A DNA stretch of 64,000 bases from Panax quinquefolius (GCA_020205615.1 CM035166.1:90945043-91009042), one strand, 5' to 3'; shown: positions 38,590 to 48,300, numbered from the stretch's first letter. Numbers and translations are program-made. Notes: a model not told the origin generated them from the sequence alone.

Positions 38590-38775
38590 GCGATCGCACG
38601 CGGTCGTTAATAACTTTCAGCGACCAGAACTGAATATAATTTTGTTTAGTATTAGCGACCGCTTGCGGTCGTTAATATCAGTCGCTAACACGTGGCTCCA
38701 CGTCACTCTGAAGGCTGACTCAGCCTGACTCAAATTGGCGACCCTATGATCAGTCGCTAATAGCAGTCGCGAATA
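38590..38775. repeat. CACTA subterminal GCGACCG repeats
   Basis: At least seven direct or inverted copies of 'gcgacc', 'agtcgc' or 'ggtcgttaat' in under 200 bp, in otherwise AT-rich DNA. Position and orientation match the transposase-binding region of a CACTA element. Confidence 0.75.
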
Positions 38776-38933
38776 AGTCGGGTCACGATGGTGTTGCATC
38801 TGCGAGATGGACATCTAGCTCCAAAAAACAACAATCGATGTCGAAGAACCGGAGGCGGTCAGATATTGATATCGGATCATCGATCGATCATTGATAAAGC
38901 GGTCATGAGATGAGCCTTTTTCTTGTAGTGAGA

Positions 38934-39790
38934 GAGAGGTAACACAACCAAGAGGTAGTAACATTCTAGCGAGTTGAGATAATGTGTAATTGGGGTCTTC
39001 GGTTTGTGTGTTAGGGAGGTTTTTTTTTCCAGTTTTTATTCCGTGCAAAAAGTTGTATTGTGTAGATTAATATATTGATCAAAGTTGGTTTTATGGATTA
39101 GGTCAGTTAGGACCAAGCCATGTTAAATATCGTGTTGTTTATTTTGTGCGACTTAATTTCTAACAAGTTCACAATTTTAATAGTATACATTCAATAAAAA
39201 AAATATATAATTATTCACATTTCTAAATTCATGTAATTGAATCTTTTCTTCCACACTATTTATACATATTCACCACCACAAAATCTACATATATTCAATA
39301 TTAAGTCCCTTCATATTATTCATAAATTTTGTGGGCTGAATTAATTAATTACTATCTATTATTACATATTTTAAAATTTAAAATTATAATATTTAAATAA
39401 ATTTCACACATTCAAACATGCCCAAAATGCCGTACTACGCCCAAACTACGTATATTAATAAAATTATAATATTAAACATGATTTTAATGCTTTATATATT
39501 GCGAGGTTGCCAATAATGCACAAAAAATGCCGTACTACGCCCAAACTTCTATTTAGAAGACGTTATCTAGATAAGATATATTTCAGTCCTCAAATTTAAT
39601 AACACGTTATCATAAGAGATCTTTCTCATCAACTCAATTGTTTCCTATTGATTCAGAACCCACGTGAATTCATTTTGTATTGATACAGAACTCACGTGAA
39701 TTTAGTTTGTATTGATGCAGAACTCACGGGTTTCGATTATTGTCTCATCTACATTAGTTTTGATATGTTAAAAAAACGTGTTTACACTAT
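38934..39790. other. Intergenic, short repeats only
   Basis: No gene seen. It holds a 24-bp direct repeat (39423-39446 and 39523-39546, 'aaaatgccgtactacgccca' plus four bases) and a three-unit tandem repeat (39643-39732) of about 32 bp, 'gtattgatacagaactcacg', with G-box CACGTG cores in two units. Confidence 0.6.
39643..39732. repeat. 32-bp tandem repeat with CACGTG cores
   Basis: Three units ('attgattcagaacccacgtg', 'attgatacagaactcacgtg', 'attgatgcagaactcacggg'), each followed by a T-rich spacer. CACGTG is the bZIP/bHLH G-box, but no gene follows closely enough to argue for a role. Confidence 0.7.
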
Positions 39791-39793
39791 TTT

Positions 39794-41040
39794 TGGCTCA
39801 ACTACACTTTTGTTGCTTTAAATTGTCATTCATTTTTAAAATTATTCTAAAAGTTTATTTTTTATCACTTAAGTCCTTAAAATAATATTTTATATCAATT
39901 TTATCTTTTTTTCCAATTTCACTTAAATTCGCCCAAATTTTAAGCCGACCACACCCATTTTGACCCGACCTCAATTTCATTAATTAATTTTTTCTAAAAA
40001 TACTAAAATTTTTAAATATTTATTATAATTTCTAATTCAATTTCACTAATTGTGCGTATGTTTCATAAAATGAGTCAAGTTTATTTTCAGAATTAAAAAA
40101 GTAAGATTCAAAAAAATTACATAAAAATAAAAAATTTATTTTCAGAATTAAAAAAAAAAAGTAGAATTTTTTCATATTTTATGTAAAACTTTATTTTCAG
40201 AAAAAAAAAAACTGTCTTTACCATTATTATATGTATTCTTAATATTAGATATTTTAAAAACAAAAACTAAAAATGAAAATGAAAATACAAAAAAGTAAAA
40301 GATAAATAAAAAAAACTAATTCAATTTCTAAAAATAAAAGAAATTAAAAGTTTTGAAAATAATTATTATTTTCAGGAAAAAAATAGAATTTTTTTCATTT
40401 TTATAAAAAATGATTAAAGTTTTATAAAATATAGATTCGAAAAAAACTTTACTTTATTTTAGGGAAATTATGAATTTTTTTAAATGTATAAAGTTTCATA
40501 AAATATAGATTCAAAAAAAGTAATTAAAAAAAACTGTATTTTCATAAAAAAAAGAAATTTTTTATTTTAAAAAATTAGTAAATTTTCATAAAAATAATTA
40601 AAATTAAGAATTTAAAACTTTAATTTTTTGAATCTATATTTTATGAAACTTTACTCATTTTTTAAAAATAAAAAATTCTATATAATTTTTCCCTGAAATT
40701 AATAATTATTTTAAAACTTTTTAATTTATTTTCTAAAAAATAATGAATTAGTTTTTTTATTTATCTTGTACTTTTTTTGTATTTGTATTTGAATTTCTAT
40801 TTTTAGTTTTTGTTTGTTAAATTTCTAATATTAAGAATACATATAATAATGGTAAAGACATAACTGCCCTTAATAAAATGGGTCGGTCATGTCAAAATTT
40901 GGGCGAGTTTAAGTGAAATTGGGAAAAAACGAAATTGACACGAAATGCCAGTACTTAAGGTCGCAAGTGATGAAAGATAAATTTTAAGGGCGATTTTAAA
41001 AGTTGGTGACAATTGGAAGAGTCAAAAGTATCATTCAACC
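39794..41040. mobile_element. Long fold-back (MULE-like) element
   Basis: Two inverted arms of roughly 600 bp. The left end 'ggctcaactacacttttg' pairs with the right end 'caaaagtatcattcaacc'. Inward pairs include 'tcacttaaattcgcccaaat' (near 39925) with 'atttgggcgagtttaagtga' (near 40900), and 'taccattattatatgtattc' (near 40220) with its complement near 40840. The centre is A- and T-rich and non-coding. Long terminal inverted repeats suggest a non-autonomous Mutator-like element. I could not identify a 9-bp target duplication, and the right flank is disturbed by the adjacent MITE. Confidence 0.8.
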
Positions 41041-41045
41041 GATTA

Positions 41046-41333
41046 CTCCCTCCGTTCCTTAATACAATATAAGTCGTTTTAGAAAAATATTTTTGTTCCT
41101 TAATATAAGTCGTTTGAGAATTTCAAGTAAGCATTAATTATTTGATTTTCAATATTACTCCAAGTGTTAAATGTAACTTTGATTCTCTCACTATTTTTTG
41201 TCCAATAAATAAAACACTCTTTTTTCAATACAAGGGCAATATAGACAATTGTTATTATATTTAATGCTTTACAATTATTTCTTTAATACTTGTGCACAAC
41301 TTTAAAACGACCTATATTAAATAACGGAGGGAG
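41046..41333. mobile_element. Stowaway-like MITE 1
   Basis: 288 bp, ends CTCCCTCCGTTCC... and ...AACGGAGGGAG, with TA target duplications at 41044-41045 and 41334-41335. The left end is partly doubled: 'gttccttaatataagtcgtt' wording occurs twice within 65 bp. Confidence 0.9.
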
Positions 41334-41335
41334 TA

Positions 41336-42120
41336 TATTTTAATGGTGCTGTGAATTTAAGACTTAAATGCTACATTTTTAAGTAAAAAAGTTACATTTA
41401 TAAGAAGCTGTATTTTTACAAACAAAATAGTCAAATAGATTTTAATTGTATCAAATGCTCTTAAGTCCAAACTAAACATTGTACTTGGACAAATTCAGTG
41501 CGGGTAAACATGAGTTTTTCTGTATCAAATTTATTTTTTCTTTAATTAGAGTTAAGTCATTCGATTTATGATATGCTGATTATTTAAGTGAACATATATA
41601 CAAAGGTTTTTTTTTTTAAATAGTGTAAATTTTGAGTTCGAAAATATTTCCAAAGAAATTCAATAATTATCTTATATGATCTTTGTTCTAAATTATAAGA
41701 TTAGAATTGATTTTTGAAAGTTAAATTAATACATTTTCAAACTCAAAATTGAGATGATTCATTAAAATTTAGACACAATAAATATTACAATAATTAATTT
41801 GTAATATTCATCTTAAGGTACTTAAAAAAGTCAATAATAATCTTATGAGAATTAATTGTATATGGACTGCTAAACTAGTGTTTTTGCAACATTCAAGAAG
41901 AATCACACAATTTTGTATTTTTTTAGAGAAAATCAATAAGTTTTGACTCTTTTAATAGATTATGTAATATTATTTATCATGGTAAAATCTATTTGATAAT
42001 TTTAACACAATCAAAATTTCTTGATTTTCTTTCAAATTGTAGAGTTGGTAAATTCATATAGGATTCTATAAAAATACTTATATAGTTTATTCTCTAATCT
42101 TATGAGCTCTTCTTCTACAC
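41336..42120. other. Intergenic, nothing recognised
   Basis: AT-rich sequence with no open frame of interest, no RNA gene and no clear repeat structure. Confidence 0.5.
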
Positions 42121-42253
42121 GGACATTAAAATTGGACATTAATGCATTTGAATTTTATCTATTTATATTTTTGCCCTGCATTAGGAATCAAAATACAAAT
42201 TACTAAAATTCAAATACACTAATATCCAATTTTTATATTCAATTTTAATGTCC
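42121..42253. mobile_element. Small fold-back MITE
   Basis: About 133 bp. 'ggacattaaaattggacatt' at the left pairs with 'aattttaatgtcc' and 'aatatccaat' at the right, and 'catttgaattttat' pairs with 'ctaaaattcaaata'. It is non-coding; no firm target duplication was seen. Confidence 0.7.
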
Positions 42254-42414
42254 ACAGAGTTTTTGCTAATCTTATGCATCAGAATGGGGGAGCAATGGTG
42301 GACCCAAGCACGGGGCAAGGGGGCACTTGCCCCCACTGAAATTTTAGGAGGTTAGGGGGTCAACATAAAAAAAATTATTTGAGGAGGTGTTAAATGAAAT
42401 TTTTATGTTTGATA

Positions 42415-43116
42415 CTCTCTTCGTTCCTTAATATAAGTCGTTTTAGAATTGTACACAAGTATTAAGGAAATAATAACATTAGATATAATATCTATTACTC
42501 CCTCCGTCCCATATATAGTTATAGGCTGATTTCTTTTGGCACATAGTTTAAGAAAATCAGTTTAAGTGGTAATTTTTAATATAATTTTTCATATATACCT
42601 ATTAATATGGAATTAATGAATAAGTTAATTACTCCTTACTTATCACATTGGAACTCTCAACTTCATTGATTGACGTATATTGATCATTAAAGTCCATAAC
42701 TATAGAACTTTAACCAAATAGAATACGATATTAAATGTGGTGATAAAAATAATGACATTGAATGTTGTTTCTTCAAAAAAAGAGTAATGGTTGAATCTTT
42801 ATTATAAGGGCATAAAAGTAAAACAATGAACCAACTAAATTTTATAAATAGTAAGTAGCCTATATATTGGGACATCTCAAAATGGAAAATCAGCCTATAA
42901 CTATGGGACGGGGGGAGTATTTATATTGTCCTTGTATTAGAAAAAAAGTGTTACTTATTGGGCAAAAAATAGTGAGAGAACCAAAGTTATATTTAATACT
43001 TGGGGTAATATTGGAAACTAAATAATTAATGATTATTTGAAATCTTCAAACGACTTATATTAAGGGACAATTAAAAATATTTTTCTAAAATGACTTATAT
43101 TAAGGGATAGAGGGTG
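42415..43116. mobile_element. Stowaway-like MITE 2 (outer, interrupted)
   Basis: The left end 'ctctcttcgttccttaatat' pairs with 'atattaagggatagagggtg' at the right, the same family as MITE 1. A second MITE (42498-42917) sits inside it. Removing that leaves about 280 bp, equal to MITE 1. The left TA is intact and the right one is mutated. Confidence 0.85.
42498..42917. mobile_element. Stowaway-like MITE 3 (inner)
   Basis: 420 bp with near-perfect terminal inverted repeats: 'ctccctccgtcccatatata' at the left and 'ctatgggacggggggag' at the right, both continuing into 'ggctgattt' / 'aaatcagcc'. TA duplications are at 42496-42497 and 42918-42919. It is inserted into MITE 2. The open frame 42687-42875 inside is chance. 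Confidence 0.9.
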
Positions 43117-43522
43117 TTTAAAAAACTATTAGAATACTTATAGTTAAAGCCTTGATATTGACTACAAGTATTCATGAAATAATGAGATTGGTCTTAACAC
43201 CTTTCTCAAATAATTTTTTTTTCACTTTTTCATTTGGTACATTTTTTTTTCTTTTTCGTTTTTTTTTTTTTCACAAATGATAAACATAAGTTTAATGGAA
43301 GATATACTAAAATTATTATTTTAATATATTTCCATTTATAAAAAAATTGTGCTTTTTATTGTTTTAAAATATTCTTAGTTGATTTAATTATTAAAAATAT
43401 AAATAAATAATTATATTTTGATTTAAAATGTAAACTAAGATACACATGATTATATTTTGTGAAATGATATTTTTTTCCGAATTTACCTCCACTGAATTAT
43501 GAAGATGGATCCCCCCAATATT

Positions 43523-43566
43523 TATAAAGTGTGGGTCCTTGCATGGCTAGCTGCTGCTTATAAATA
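43523..43566 (+). promoter_or_regulatory. Candidate TATA boxes of the RNase gene
   Basis: TATAAA at 43523-43528 and TATAAATA at 43559-43566 lie 88 and 52 bp before the start codon. The first would give a 5' leader of about 55 nt, the second about 20 nt. The choice cannot be made from sequence. Confidence 0.6.
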
Positions 43567-43610
43567 AACTATTTTATACTGTTACTTGAACAGGAGGTAG
43601 CTAGCATAGA

Positions 43611-44636
43611 ATGAAGTCAATCAAAATCATGTCACCATTCAATATAACTCTGATAATTTTCCTAAGCTTGAGCATTTGCTTTTGCGTAGGTGATGCTCAA
43701 GTGGCCGGATATCGTTTTGTCCAACGATGGCCACCTGCAGTTTGCAGCGTTACCCCCTCGTTATGCAGCAGACTTGTTCGACGATTTACTGTTCATGGCC
43801 TTTGGCCCTATAACAGCGCTGGTACATCCCTGATAAATTGTCGAGGATCTGCATATAATGTTGCCTTGGTAAGTTTCAGCTAATTTATTGTCGACGATTT
43901 AGTACTATTCACGTTTTGCAGCAGACTTGCTCATATAATTTCAGCTATTATATGAACAATTTAGGAATAAAAAAAAAGTTTACCAAGCTTATTTTCAATC
44001 TTTAGATTTCCTATGATTTTGCCCAAGAAAATTTCAAAGGATAATTGGATTTAATTTTCTTTACCTTTCTAAAGCTTTTTTTTTTTTACTAAAAAACCTT
44101 AACAATAATAAAGAAAATTGGATTTTATTTATTTTTTATTTTTTGAATTTACGACCCTTTCTTGTGATTTTAAACTTACAAACAAGGTGGGCTAGGGATG
44201 CATGCAACTTTTCTCCAAAGGGTTGGAATAAATTCAATTCTCCCTTTAATTAACAATAAATACTAATTAGCCATTTGGCTTGTTAATGAGGTAGTCCATG
44301 TCTTCTCTGTTGGAACACAGGTCTCTTCCTTCCGCGCCCAACTAGATTTCGCATGGCCTGATTTTACACGGAATAATCAACCTCAAAATTTGTGGAGGAA
44401 TGAGTGGAATAAGCACGGGACATGTTCGGAATCCATATTGCCTCAGGCAAAATATTTTAACAACTCAGTGAATTTGCATACTCGCGCTAATATACTGTCG
44501 ATACTTCAGGGACAAGGTATACTTCAGACTTTTATTGCAATTAGACATGCATAACAGGATTTGATAAGTTTTTGTCAGCGGTATATATTAGGACTCAAAC
44601 TATATAACAATTATTCCAATACACCCCCAAGGGGTC

Positions 44637-44698
<62 letters not shown>

Positions 44699-45183
44699 AC
44701 CGTTTTGAAACTAAATTATAAAATAAAATTTATTATTTTATAATTTTTAATAAATCATCTCAATATTAAATTTTAAAATGTATTAAATTGATTTTTAAAA
44801 GTTATCTTATAATTTGTAAGAGAGAAAGTCCTATTATTTTTCTGTCGGAGTATGACTAATCATACTATTTTTTCTCTCTCTCTCATAATAACCTTCACGT
44901 TTTAATTATCAATTTTTTATTTATTATTATTTTGATTCTAATCGTATTTTGTTTAAAATATATAGAAATCAATCCAGACAGGTACGAGCTATTGCGTTCA
45001 AGATATACTCAAGTCATTCCCTAATTACAAAATTGAACTTAATTGCAAAACCAATTCCGCTGGAGATGTTGTACTCTTTGAGATCTTTACCTGCGTTCAT
45101 TTAAATGGAAGTTACGCCGATTGCCCGGGAAACCAACTGATAAATTGTGGCACCCCTAAGGCGGGAATCAAATTTATTAGATG

Positions 45184-45184
<1 letters not shown>
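43611..45184 (+). CDS. T2-family, S-RNase-like ribonuclease (3 exons)
   Basis: Secreted or vacuolar endoribonuclease of the T2 family. Exon 1 is 43611-43868 and exon 2 is 44321-44516. Exon 3 ends at 45184 and starts at 44982 if the frame is to stay open, giving 218 codons, usual for plant T2/S-RNases (about 200-230). Residues 1-29 form a signal peptide (core ITLIIFLSLSICF). Block C2 FTVHGLWP has His62; block C3 LWRNEWNKHGTC has Glu114, Lys117 and His118, so the catalytic set is intact. Cysteines at 45, 52, 77 and 121 and four in exon 3 fit the disulfide pattern. Sequons occur at NNS (133) and NGS near the end. Intron 1 lies in the hypervariable position typical of S-RNase genes. Intron 2 is extra compared with most S-RNases. 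The nearer acceptor (AG at 44964-44965) shifts the frame to an early stop near 45019, because of four extra bases at 44977-44980. It is therefore either a working gene with a shifted acceptor or a recent pseudogene. The role in self-incompatibility is unproven. Confidence 0.85.
43869..44320 (+). other. Intron 1 of the RNase gene
   Basis: 452 bp, perfect donor GTAAGT, acceptor acacag at 44315-44320, phase 0, AT-rich. The donor follows NVAL and the next exon begins VSSFRAQLDFAWPDF, so the domain continues cleanly. Confidence 0.85.
44517..44981 (+). other. Intron 2 of the RNase gene
   Basis: Donor caag|gtatac, phase 1. Two candidate acceptors: atatag ending 44965 (frame lost) and gacag ending 44981 (frame kept). 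It contains the (TA)n(CA)n tract at 44639-44698. Confidence 0.7.
44639..44698. repeat. (TA)n(CA)n microsatellite in intron 2
   Basis: About 21 TA units followed by about 9 CA units. The small open frame across it (44561-44743) is not real. Confidence 0.95.

Positions 45185-45187
<3 letters not shown>

Positions 45188-45261
<74 letters not shown>
45188..45261. repeat. (TA)n(TG)n microsatellite in the RNase 3' UTR
   Basis: About 19 TA units followed by about 18 TG units, starting four bases after the stop codon. Confidence 0.95.
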
Positions 45262-45263
<2 letters not shown>

Positions 45264-45333
45264 CATGGACTGTTGGAGTATGTAACTGTATCATTTCTGC
45301 CAAAAGCGAAGGCCAATGAGGTCCTAGGTTTGT

Positions 45334-45343
45334 AATAAATAAA
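45334..45343 (+). promoter_or_regulatory. Poly(A) signals of the RNase gene
   Basis: Two overlapping AATAAA hexamers (45334-45339, 45338-45343), about 150 bp after the stop codon, in the expected place for a plant 3' UTR. Confidence 0.6.
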
Positions 45344-45344
45344 A

Positions 45345-45867
45345 CGTACATGCATGAAATGTTGAAATAAATGCACTCTAATAGTGTGTTGACAATGTAA
45401 TCTTTGGACTAGGATATTTTTCATTTCAAATAAAATCTCGTTTTGTTGGTTTTGATTGTTTGGTTTCCGTTTTATAATTGAAGTAAAAGCACATGAGCCC
45501 AAATTGAAATTCTAATGCTTTTTTGTTGGAATTGACTAATTTGGCTTTCATGTCACACAAGATATAGTTTCACCGTATCTTGTGGTATTTGACTTGTATT
45601 TAACTCAAATCTCTCCAAGAAAATTTCCAAAAACCTTTCATTTACTCTATTGAACAAATTTGCACAAAATTTTTTCTTAATGTTGTGATTCTTGCACAAA
45701 TCTAGTCAAATAACGATCATAATTCCCCTTCATATTCAAATAAAAACCTTCGAGCTCCCTACCGATGCCGAAGGAATGAGCCGCGAGTCGAGGAGCTTGA
45801 GAATTCTCCCAGATTCTCAAAAGCTCCATCCCAAATCTTCGATTCGTAGGATTCGTAGGTAGTCTTA
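45345..45867. other. Downstream intergenic, nothing recognised
   Basis: No open frame or repeat worth naming. A GC-richer patch at about 45750-45860 has no coding signature. Confidence 0.45.
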
Positions 45868-45869
45868 GG

Positions 45870-46206
45870 CTATGTTTGTTTGTAAAAAAAATATATTTGA
45901 AAATGAACTATTGCCATAATTTAATACTATTTTGGACTATTTTATTTCATGATTGAGGATTAATAGTCTTTTAAATAGTATTATAGAGTATTTTTTGTCA
46001 TTTCTAAGGCTATATATGATGTACTATATAATCCCATAATGAATGTGTGATTAATAGCCCCATTTTAAGTTGTCAAATGTCTTTTATGAGACTAATCACA
46101 TTAAGGGACTAATAGTCCCTTTTGAAAGGATTAAATAATTAGGAGTGATGTTAAATTAAGATAAATCAATTTTAAATATATTTTTTATAAACAAACATGA
46201 CCCCTA
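45870..46206. mobile_element. Terminal-inverted-repeat MITE, superfamily unclear
   Basis: The left end 'ggctatgtttgtttgtaaaa' pairs with the right end 'tttataaacaaacatgaccc', followed inward by 'atatattt' on both sides. About 337 bp, non-coding. TTA before and CTA after would suit a 3-bp target duplication only with one mutation, so PIF/Harbinger or hAT cannot be separated. Confidence 0.65.
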
Positions 46207-46738
46207 GAGAATAAACAACATTTGAAAATGAGTACTTATATTTTATGGGCGGGGCTCAAGAATCAAGATCATGAACAATTGGATTCCTAAACTTTATTGG
46301 ATCTCTTCTTTTTTCTTCTTTGAATAATTGGAATATAATTATCCTTTGCAAACAATTACTGCATCATTCTTACTTGGTTTTTGTCTTTAGAGAGAAAGTG
46401 GCCAAATCGTATTTTTATAGACAAAATGTATTGAAAATCGGTGCACGTGACAATTTCTAACAAAAATTAGGTCAAAATATCGAATTAAGTGTGTATGGTT
46501 ACTAAATCGTACTAGAGAGTTCATATTGGAGGATATTGATAATTTGCGGACTCTATTATCAAACGAGTAGAACTTTAAGCGACTGAACTGCTATTAACCC
46601 TATTTGGAAATACTAATTTACCTCATAGAATTCTGACATTTTCTTTTCTTATATTTGGAAATACTAATTTACCCCTTTTTTTCTTTTAATTTTTTAATTT
46701 TTATTTTTTGCTAATTTGACACACGCACCACCACACAC

Positions 46739-47675
46739 TAGGGTCAATTTGCAAGAATTAAATTGGAACCAAAACCGCACTAAAAAAAACGCATCAATCA
46801 AGACTAATTATAACCGCACTAATTGCTCCGGTATGTGGGGTTTTAGGTGGGTTGTTCCGGTTTGGTTACTAGCCAAAACCGCACGCATAAAACCGAAACC
46901 GCACCATGTGTGTGTATGTATGTATTATCTCTAGTAAATTCTAAATTTACTTTTCACTTGAACACACTCAGAGAAAATTTCAGTCTTGCATTGTCATTTT
47001 TTCACCAATTAAAAGAAGATGGTTAGAGGTTATAGAGTCAAAAATTGAGCATTTGAGTTTTGGAATTTCGGATTAGTTTGATGCGTTACTGGAGGGGCTT
47101 ATAGCTGAGAGGCCAAATTCGTTGGTTCGAACACTTGATGCATTGGTTAAGGTCTATGCTATAGTAGTAATAGTCTAATAGATTAATTTTCAAATTAGGT
47201 ACAGTTAGGATTATATTCTATAAGTCCTCTCTGCAATATATAAGATAGAATTTCATTATATCTTTATTATATACTTTTAATTTTTGGGGAACTAGATAAA
47301 CCTTCTTACTTGTTATCGAATATATGGTCTCCGTTGTTTTATATATCGTATCTTTTAGTTTTAGAGTATCATTCATTTATTATAAACTAAAACTATTCAA
47401 TGTGTCTCACTGTTCTATGATTTGATGATGAATTTGACATGTTTGGCAAAAGGAACTTTGGTTCTATGATTTGATGATGAATTTGACATGTTTGGCAAAA
47501 GGAGCTCTGTGTTAAATTATATTGAAGGCTTAGACCTCTTTGTTGTTTCAATTGATTTTGGAATCGAAACCGCACCAATCACAAGCGATTTTGTGTACGA
47601 TTTTGAATTTGTCAAATCGCACCTAAGCGGTTTCGGGTGCAATTTGGACTTCAAATCGCACCATGCTCACCTCTA
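46739..47675. mobile_element. hAT-like non-autonomous element
   Basis: 937 bp flanked by an 8-bp direct repeat CCACACAC (46731-46738, 47676-47683), the length hAT elements create. The right end reads on the minus strand TAGAGGTGAGCATGGTGCG, typical hAT-type wording. The left end TAGGGTCAATTTG is an imperfect partner. Subterminal 'aaccgcac' and 'cggttt' motifs occur at both ends. A 49-bp tandem duplication lies at 47411-47502. No transposase was seen. The CA-rich target makes the duplication slightly less specific. Confidence 0.72.
47411..47502. repeat. 49-bp tandem duplication
   Basis: 'ttctatgatttgatgatgaa' and the following 29 bases occur twice in a row, nearly identical, inside the hAT-like element. 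Confidence 0.85.
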
Positions 47676-47683
47676 CCACACAC

Positions 47684-47760
47684 ACCTCTTAAGAATTGAA
47701 CCTCCAATCTCATGGTAAACATGGCTTAGGTCATACCACTAGGCCAAAGACCTTTGGTAA
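47684..47760 (-). mobile_element. tRNA-derived SINE head
   Basis: On the minus strand a pol III box A TGGCCTAGTGG (47736-47746) and box B GTTCAATTC (47693-47701) both match consensus and lie at a tRNA-like spacing. The rest does not fold as a proper tRNA cloverleaf, so a SINE head is more likely than a tRNA gene. The hAT-like element lies immediately downstream of box B in the SINE direction and may have cut it. Confidence 0.65.
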
Positions 47761-48300
47761 CAATAAGAGTTTTTCACCAAACGAAATTAAATGGAAAAAC
47801 AATTTGGCACAGTCGATGCATTTTTAATTTCCAGCAAAATCATAATTCGTTAATGAATTTTAACTATCTCAAATGTAAAATGCATGAAGAGATGTAAATT
47901 ACATCCACACCATCAATGCAAATTATTATTTATCTGTGCAATTTATGGTTCATCGTTCAATTTTATATTTTGATGTTTGGAATAAACTATTTTTACTCGT
48001 AAAACATATCAAATAATTAGTAATACTTGAGACATGAGAGAAAATTAATTAGTTTAGATGTCTTATTAAGGATAGCTGGGAAACATTTTGATTTTTTGCT
48101 CGAAGCGCAAAATCAACAGAGATAAAATTGTCAACTATGTTGGATTTCATTATTCAAAATTATATGATAGGAATTATGGATCGATAAAGCAAAAATTTAA
48201 CCTTTTGCAGTTTAAACTTTTCAAGTTTTAAATTTTGGTTGTTAAATATGTTATGAAACAAAAAAGGAAACTATATATATGTATTAACTTATTTTGTAGA
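47761..48300. other. Intergenic, nothing recognised
   Basis: AT-rich, with no gene or repeat I can support. Confidence 0.4.

Larger units (their letters stand above)
36990..38930 (+). mobile_element. CACTA (En/Spm) transposon fragment, right end
   Basis: The last bases 38907-38930 are 'gagatgagcctttttcttgtagtg', whose complement starts CACTACAAGAAAAAGGCTCA, the classic plant CACTA terminus. Subterminal GCGACCG / CGGTCGC motifs cluster at 38590-38775, as expected for transposase-binding repeats. A CACTA-type coding remnant lies inward (37590-38125). No left terminus was found, so the element is incomplete and the left limit given is a guess. Confidence 0.8.

Noticed and set aside
43611..43883. 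RNase as a single 90-codon open frame
   Set aside because: The frame runs into intron 1; a perfect GTAAGT donor at 43869 and the continuing T2 domain at 44321 show a multi-exon gene.
45112..45502. Minus-strand open frames over the RNase 3' end
   Set aside because: One is driven by the (TA)n(TG)n repeat, the other has no recognisable domain. Both are antisense to exon 3 or the 3' UTR.
47684..47760. tRNA gene on the minus strand
   Set aside because: Boxes A and B are good, but the acceptor and anticodon arms do not pair convincingly; a SINE head is the better reading.
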